Positions 60,681 to 64,000 of a DNA stretch of 64,000 nt are shown here, piece after piece. The DNA is from Peptacetobacter sp900539645 (GTDB taxonomy: Bacteria; Bacillota; Clostridia; Peptostreptococcales; Peptostreptococcaceae). The position numbers and the translations under genes were made by a program. The stretch is from contig NZ_JBLOUI010000007.1 of NCBI RefSeq assembly GCF_047807365.1, forward strand, positions 1 to 64,000. Direction: 5' to 3'. How positions within the stretch are numbered: position 1 is the first letter of the stretch; every line of letters begins with the position of its first letter. The notes under the pieces were generated by a model that saw only the letters and a program-made list of their open reading frames with translations, ran no database searches and was not told the origin of the DNA.

Positions 60681-60970
60681 CAAATTTAATCGATATTTAA
60701 TTATAATGTAAGACTTGTATTAGTTGATATTTAAAGGTAAAAAAAGTTTTATATGATGATAATCATATGAATGAGAATGAATTTTTAAGATTATGTAAAA
60801 TTTGAAGACATAAGAATGTAAAAAAATATAGGTGATTTTTTAAAAATAAATATACTAATACTAAACTTTGAGGATATTAATATTGACTAGTCAAATTGGC
60901 ATAGTGTTGGATACATTGAAAAAAGCTAATTATAAAAAATAAAACAAATTGTAACAAAAAACAAAATAAG
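60681..60970. other. Gene-free stretch with two palindromes
   Basis: No ORF with a ribosome binding site is apparent. It contains ATATGAT-GATA-ATCATAT (60751-60768, somewhat like a Fur-box half-site arrangement) and the perfect palindrome TTGACTAGTCAA (60883-60894, the type recognised by some TetR-family proteins). Neither sits on a recognisable promoter, so their role is open. Confidence 0.4.
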
Positions 60971-60972
60971 CC

Positions 60973-61001
60973 TTGAAAAAAATAAACTTTTTGTTTATAA
61001 T
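60973..61001 (+). promoter_or_regulatory. Promoter of the polyamine transport operon
   Basis: TTGAAA (60973-60978) and TATAAT (60996-61001), 17 bp apart, about 70 bp upstream of the regulator gene. Confidence 0.7.
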
Positions 61002-61070
61002 ATCTAATTGTTGTAGTTTAGAAACGATAAACTTAGAGTTTAGTAAAAATTTATATATAGACAGGGGTAA

Positions 61071-61616
61071 ATGAAAATGGAAATAGGTAAAAAGATTAAA
61101 AGACTTAGAATAGAAAAGCAACTCACCCAAGAAGAGTTAGCTAATAGATGCGAGCTTTCAAAGGGATTTATATCTCAGCTTGAAAATGATTTAACATCAC
61201 CATCGATAGCTACTTTAATAGATATACTAGAGATACTTGGGACAAACTTAAAAGAATTCTTTAATGATACAGAGAGCGAAAAGATAGTATTCGTTAAAGA
61301 TGATATGTTTGAAACAGAGGACGAAGAATTAAAATACGAATTTAAATGGCTAGTTCCAAACTCACAGAAAAATGAGATGGAGCCGGTAATAGTTACAATC
61401 CAACCTGGAGGTCAGTACAAAGAAGAAAAACCTCATGAGGGAGAAGAATTTGGATATGTGCTTGCAGGATCGGTATTCCTTCATTTAGGAGAGAAAAAGC
61501 TAAAGGTTAGAAAAGGAGAAAGTTTCTACTTTAAACCGAGAGCTAAACACTTCCTATCAAACGAAGGAAAAACTGTAGCTAAGGTACTTTGGGTAAGTAC
61601 ACCACCTACTTTCTAA
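61071..61616 (+). CDS. HTH-cupin transcriptional regulator (PuuR type)
   Basis: A 181-residue regulator: an N-terminal XRE-type helix-turn-helix (IKRLRIEKQLTQEELANRCELSKGFISQLEN, about 8-40) and a C-terminal cupin domain (about 105-178) with the metal/ligand region KPHEGEEFGYVLAGSVFLHLG. This layout is that of PuuR and of clostridial PotR regulators, which sense polyamines or related small molecules. It is the first gene of a unit with potABC, so it probably regulates polyamine uptake. Confidence 0.88.
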   Translation: MKMEIGKKIKRLRIEKQLTQEELANRCELSKGFISQLENDLTSPSIATLIDILEILGTNLKEFFNDTESEKIVFVKDDMFETEDEELKYEFKWLVPNSQKNEMEPVIVTIQPGGQYKEEKPHEGEEFGYVLAGSVFLHLGEKKLKVRKGESFYFKPRAKHFLSNEGKTVAKVLWVSTPPTF

Positions 61617-61698
61617 ATTATACGAAAGTAGTGCAATTATAGATTTATAAATTTAAATAATATGTTTGATTTAATTTTGAGGAGAGAGGTGTTATACT

Positions 61699-62766
61699 TT
61701 GGCAGAAAACATAATAGAATTAAGAGGAATACATAAGGTATACGGCGATAACGTAGTATTAGATAATTTTAAACTAGATATAAAGAAAAACGAGTTTTTA
61801 ACATTATTAGGACCATCAGGATGTGGTAAAACAACACTATTAAAAATAATAGCTGGTTTTGAACAGGCTGATGCAGGGAGTGTAATATTCGAAGGGAAGG
61901 AAATAAACGACCTACCTCCAAATGAAAGACATGTAAACACTGTTTTCCAGAAATATTCACTATTCCCACATATGAATGTTTACGAAAATGTAGCATTTGG
62001 ATTAAAGATAAAAAAAGTTCCAAAAGATGAGATAGATAAAAAGGTTAAAGAAGTTTTAAAACTTGTTGCACTTGAAGGATTTGAAAATAGAGCAATAGAC
62101 TCTTTATCTGGTGGGCAGCAGCAGAGAATTGCAATAGCAAGAGCTGTTGTAAATGAGCCTAAAGTTCTTCTTCTTGACGAGCCTCTAGGAGCGCTTGATT
62201 TAAAATTAAGACAGGAAATGCAGGTAGAGCTTAAAAGAATACAGAAAAAATTAGGTATAACATTTATATTTGTTACACACGACCAGGAAGAAGCACTTAG
62301 TATGTCTGATACTATAGTAGTTTTAAATAAAGGTAAAATACAGCAGATGGGCAACCCAGTAGATATATACAATGAACCTAAAAATGCATTTGTTGCTAAG
62401 TTTATAGGAGAAAGTAATATATTACCAGGTGTAATGCTTGAAGACTTCAGAGTTGTATTTGCTGATAGAGAATTTGAATGTGTAGATAAAGGATTTGAAA
62501 AGAACGAAGAAATAGAAGTTGTTATAAGACCTGAAGATATAAAAATGGTTAAACCAGAAAATGGTATGATAGTAGGAAAAGTAACATCTGTAATATTTAA
62601 AGGAGTACACTACGAAATAGAATTAGAAGAAAATGGAAGAACTTGGCTACTTCACAATACTCGGTATGCAGAAGTAGGAACAGAACTAGGAATAGACATA
62701 TATCCAGAGGATATACATATAATGAAAAAAGTCGAAATAGAAGCTGGTGAAGATGATGAAAATTAA
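61699..62766 (+). CDS. potA: Spermidine/putrescine ABC transporter ATP-binding protein
   Basis: A 355-residue ATPase with Walker A GPSGCGKTT, Q-loop, signature LSGGQQQRIAIARA, Walker B VLLLDEPLGALD and the H-loop VTHDQEEA, followed by a C-terminal TOBE domain (about 280-350). TTG start with GGAGAGAGGTG seven bases upstream. Downstream permeases of PotB and PotC type define polyamine specificity. Its 3' end overlaps potB. Confidence 0.94.
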   Translation: MAENIIELRGIHKVYGDNVVLDNFKLDIKKNEFLTLLGPSGCGKTTLLKIIAGFEQADAGSVIFEGKEINDLPPNERHVNTVFQKYSLFPHMNVYENVAFGLKIKKVPKDEIDKKVKEVLKLVALEGFENRAIDSLSGGQQQRIAIARAVVNEPKVLLLDEPLGALDLKLRQEMQVELKRIQKKLGITFIFVTHDQEEALSMSDTIVVLNKGKIQQMGNPVDIYNEPKNAFVAKFIGESNILPGVMLEDFRVVFADREFECVDKGFEKNEEIEVVIRPEDIKMVKPENGMIVGKVTSVIFKGVHYEIELEENGRTWLLHNTRYAEVGTELGIDIYPEDIHIMKKVEIEAGEDDEN

Positions 62767-63595
62767 GAATTCAAAATCAAAATTTGCTTATCCATACATA
62801 GTATGGAGTGCAATATTCGTAGTAATTCCATTATTCCTAGTAGTTTATTACAGTTTTACAAAAGAAGTTAACGGAGAGATAGTTTTTACTCTTGATAACT
62901 TCAAATCAGTTTTAGATCCGATATATTTATCAGTATTTTGGAGATCTATATTAATATCTGGAGGCGCTACTCTAGCATGTATATTAATAGGTTATCCAGT
63001 TGCGTATATTATATCTAAAGCTCCAATAAGTAAAAGAGGAACTTTAATACTTTTATTTATACTTCCGATGTGGATGAACTTCTTACTTAGAACATATTCT
63101 TGGGCGTCAATCCTAGGGCAGAACGGATTATTAAGTAGCTTTTTAGGATTATTTGGTATAGAGTATCGTTCTATTTTATATACTCCATTTGCTGTGTTAT
63201 TAGGTATGGTTTATAATTTCTTACCATTTATGGTATTACCTATATACACTTCATTATCAAAAATGGACCACGATTTAATAGATGCAGCTCACGATTTAGG
63301 AGCTAACAATTTTACAGTATTTAGAAAAATAATATTCCCACTTAGCTTACCAGGAGTTTTCTCTGGTATAACAATGGTGTTCATGCCATCAATAACATCA
63401 TTCGCTATATCAAGACTTCTTGGTGGAGGAAAGACAATGTTAATAGGGGATTTAATAGAACAGCAGTTTACAGTTGTAGGTGACTGGAACTTTGGTTCTG
63501 CAATATCAATATTCTTAATGATAGTAATATTAATTTCAATGAGTATAATGTCTAAGATGGACGACGGAAGTGGAGAAGGGGGTATGGTTATATAA
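62756..63595 (+). CDS. potB: Spermidine/putrescine ABC transporter permease PotB
   Basis: A protein of about 279 residues with six membrane helices. The EAA-like cytoplasmic loop that contacts PotA reads DAAHDLGANNFTVFRKIIFPLSLPG. The segment LPMWMNFLLRTYSWASILGQNG is typical of PotB. It overlaps potA by 11 bases; of neighbouring in-frame starts (GTG 62747, ATG 62753, ATG 62756) the last has the best-spaced GGTGA. Its stop overlaps the potC start. Confidence 0.93.
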   Translation: MKIKNSKSKFAYPYIVWSAIFVVIPLFLVVYYSFTKEVNGEIVFTLDNFKSVLDPIYLSVFWRSILISGGATLACILIGYPVAYIISKAPISKRGTLILLFILPMWMNFLLRTYSWASILGQNGLLSSFLGLFGIEYRSILYTPFAVLLGMVYNFLPFMVLPIYTSLSKMDHDLIDAAHDLGANNFTVFRKIIFPLSLPGVFSGITMVFMPSITSFAISRLLGGGKTMLIGDLIEQQFTVVGDWNFGSAISIFLMIVILISMSIMSKMDDGSGEGGMVI

Positions 63596-64000
63596 TGAAT
63601 AAAAACAAAAAGAAGATAAAAATAGTTTCTGATATATATATGTTTTTAGTTTTCTTATTCCTATATATACCAATATTCGCCCTAATAGTATTCTCTTTCA
63701 GTGATTCGAGATCTATGGGACATATAGGAGCTTTCACTACTAAATGGTATGTGAGATTATTCCAAAATGAGGCGATAATGACAGCACTTTATTATACAGT
63801 TACTATAGCTATAATTTCTTCAGTAATAGCTACTATAGTAGGTACTTTAAGTGCAATAGGTATAAATAAGATGAGACCTAGAAATAAAGCTATAATGATG
63901 AATGTAAACAATCTACCAATATTAAATACAGAGATAGTAACAGGGGTAGCTCTTATGAGTTTATTTGTATTTTTACAGGTAGATTTTGGATATATGACAA
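63595..64000 (+). CDS. potC: Spermidine/putrescine ABC transporter permease PotC (partial, cut by window end)
   Basis: The ATG overlaps the potB TAA by one base. The frame stays open to the window end, giving 135 residues. After a basic start come a membrane helix (IYMFLVFLFLYIPIFALIVFSF), the family segment FSDSRSMGHIGAFTTKWYVRLF, and a second helix region (LYYTVTIAIISSVIATIVG), then NVNNLPILNTEIVTGVALMSLF. All are typical of PotC. A solute-binding PotD gene would be expected beyond the window. Confidence 0.92.
   Translation, partial: MNKNKKKIKIVSDIYMFLVFLFLYIPIFALIVFSFSDSRSMGHIGAFTTKWYVRLFQNEAIMTALYYTVTIAIISSVIATIVGTLSAIGINKMRPRNKAIMMNVNNLPILNTEIVTGVALMSLFVFLQVDFGYMT

Noticed and set aside
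1..64000. UGA read as tryptophan throughout the organism (alternative genetic code)
   Set aside because: The few TGA stops would all tolerate readthrough, which is curious, but Trp in the core genes I checked is TGG and none of their frames contains internal TGA; a recoded AT-rich genome would use TGA widely for Trp.

Overview
The window looks like chromosomal DNA of an anaerobic, low-GC Firmicute of the class Clostridia, probably Peptostreptococcaceae or a close relative; the genus cannot be fixed from the sequence. The evidence is the strongly AT-rich base composition, strong AGGAGG-type ribosome binding sites, T-box leaders on thrS and pheST, a cell-wall-binding-2 surface protein, rubrerythrin, and a Re-citrate-synthase-type operon. 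Housekeeping genes use CAG for glutamine despite the AT-rich genome, whereas several accessory genes use mostly CAA.

Layout: 1-2950 holds the 3' end of a structured RNA, then a PPC-domain protein, a YigZ protein, nadE and yebC. 3016-7620 is a beta-glucoside module (licT antiterminator, PTS EIIBCA, 6-phospho-beta-glucosidase) with two RNA antiterminator sites. 7681-10056 has a MATE exporter and a lipoprotein phosphatase. 10272-14540 is an accessory cassette with an Hsp70 paralogue, a membrane J-domain protein, a DUF3592-like protein and a small membrane protein interrupted by an in-frame UGA. 14740-18527 has small metabolic and stress genes and a DEAD-box helicase. 18861-23260 is the Re-citrate synthase, aconitase, isocitrate dehydrogenase operon feeding glutamate synthesis. 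23438-29029 carries a nitroreductase, a PP2C-like phosphatase, a glycosyltransferase, a macrodomain protein and two poorly known proteins. 29056-46906 is mostly core: T-box-thrS, proC, mntP with a manganese riboswitch, map, infC-rpmI-rplT, the Ktr/Trk potassium uptake pair, an rRNA methyltransferase, T-box-pheST, zapA, a U32 protein and a Nudix hydrolase.

The most interesting part is 46907-53716, an island between the Nudix gene and cvfB. It encodes a small secreted peptide, a broken small membrane protein, an AgrA-like LytTR response regulator with an AgrC-like GHKL kinase, a small membrane protein, a radical SAM/SPASM maturase, three paralogous cysteine-rich precursor peptides that all begin MKW(I/M)SE, and an ABC exporter without a peptidase domain. 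Two near-identical pairs of 12-bp direct repeats with 21-bp periodicity, each followed by an extended -10 promoter, lie upstream of the secreted-peptide gene and of the biosynthetic genes. This is the arrangement expected for LytTR-controlled autoinduction of a ribosomally made, post-translationally modified peptide (RiPP). One precursor has an in-frame UGA within its cysteine-rich core, and a 19-bp inverted repeat brackets the first two precursors.

53725-64000 returns to ordinary content: cvfB, the nagR-nagA-nagB amino-sugar operon with a clear operator, a cell-surface protein with CWB2 repeats, cdd, a YczE-type membrane protein, and a polyamine ABC transporter operon (cupin regulator, potA, potB, start of potC) cut off by the window end.
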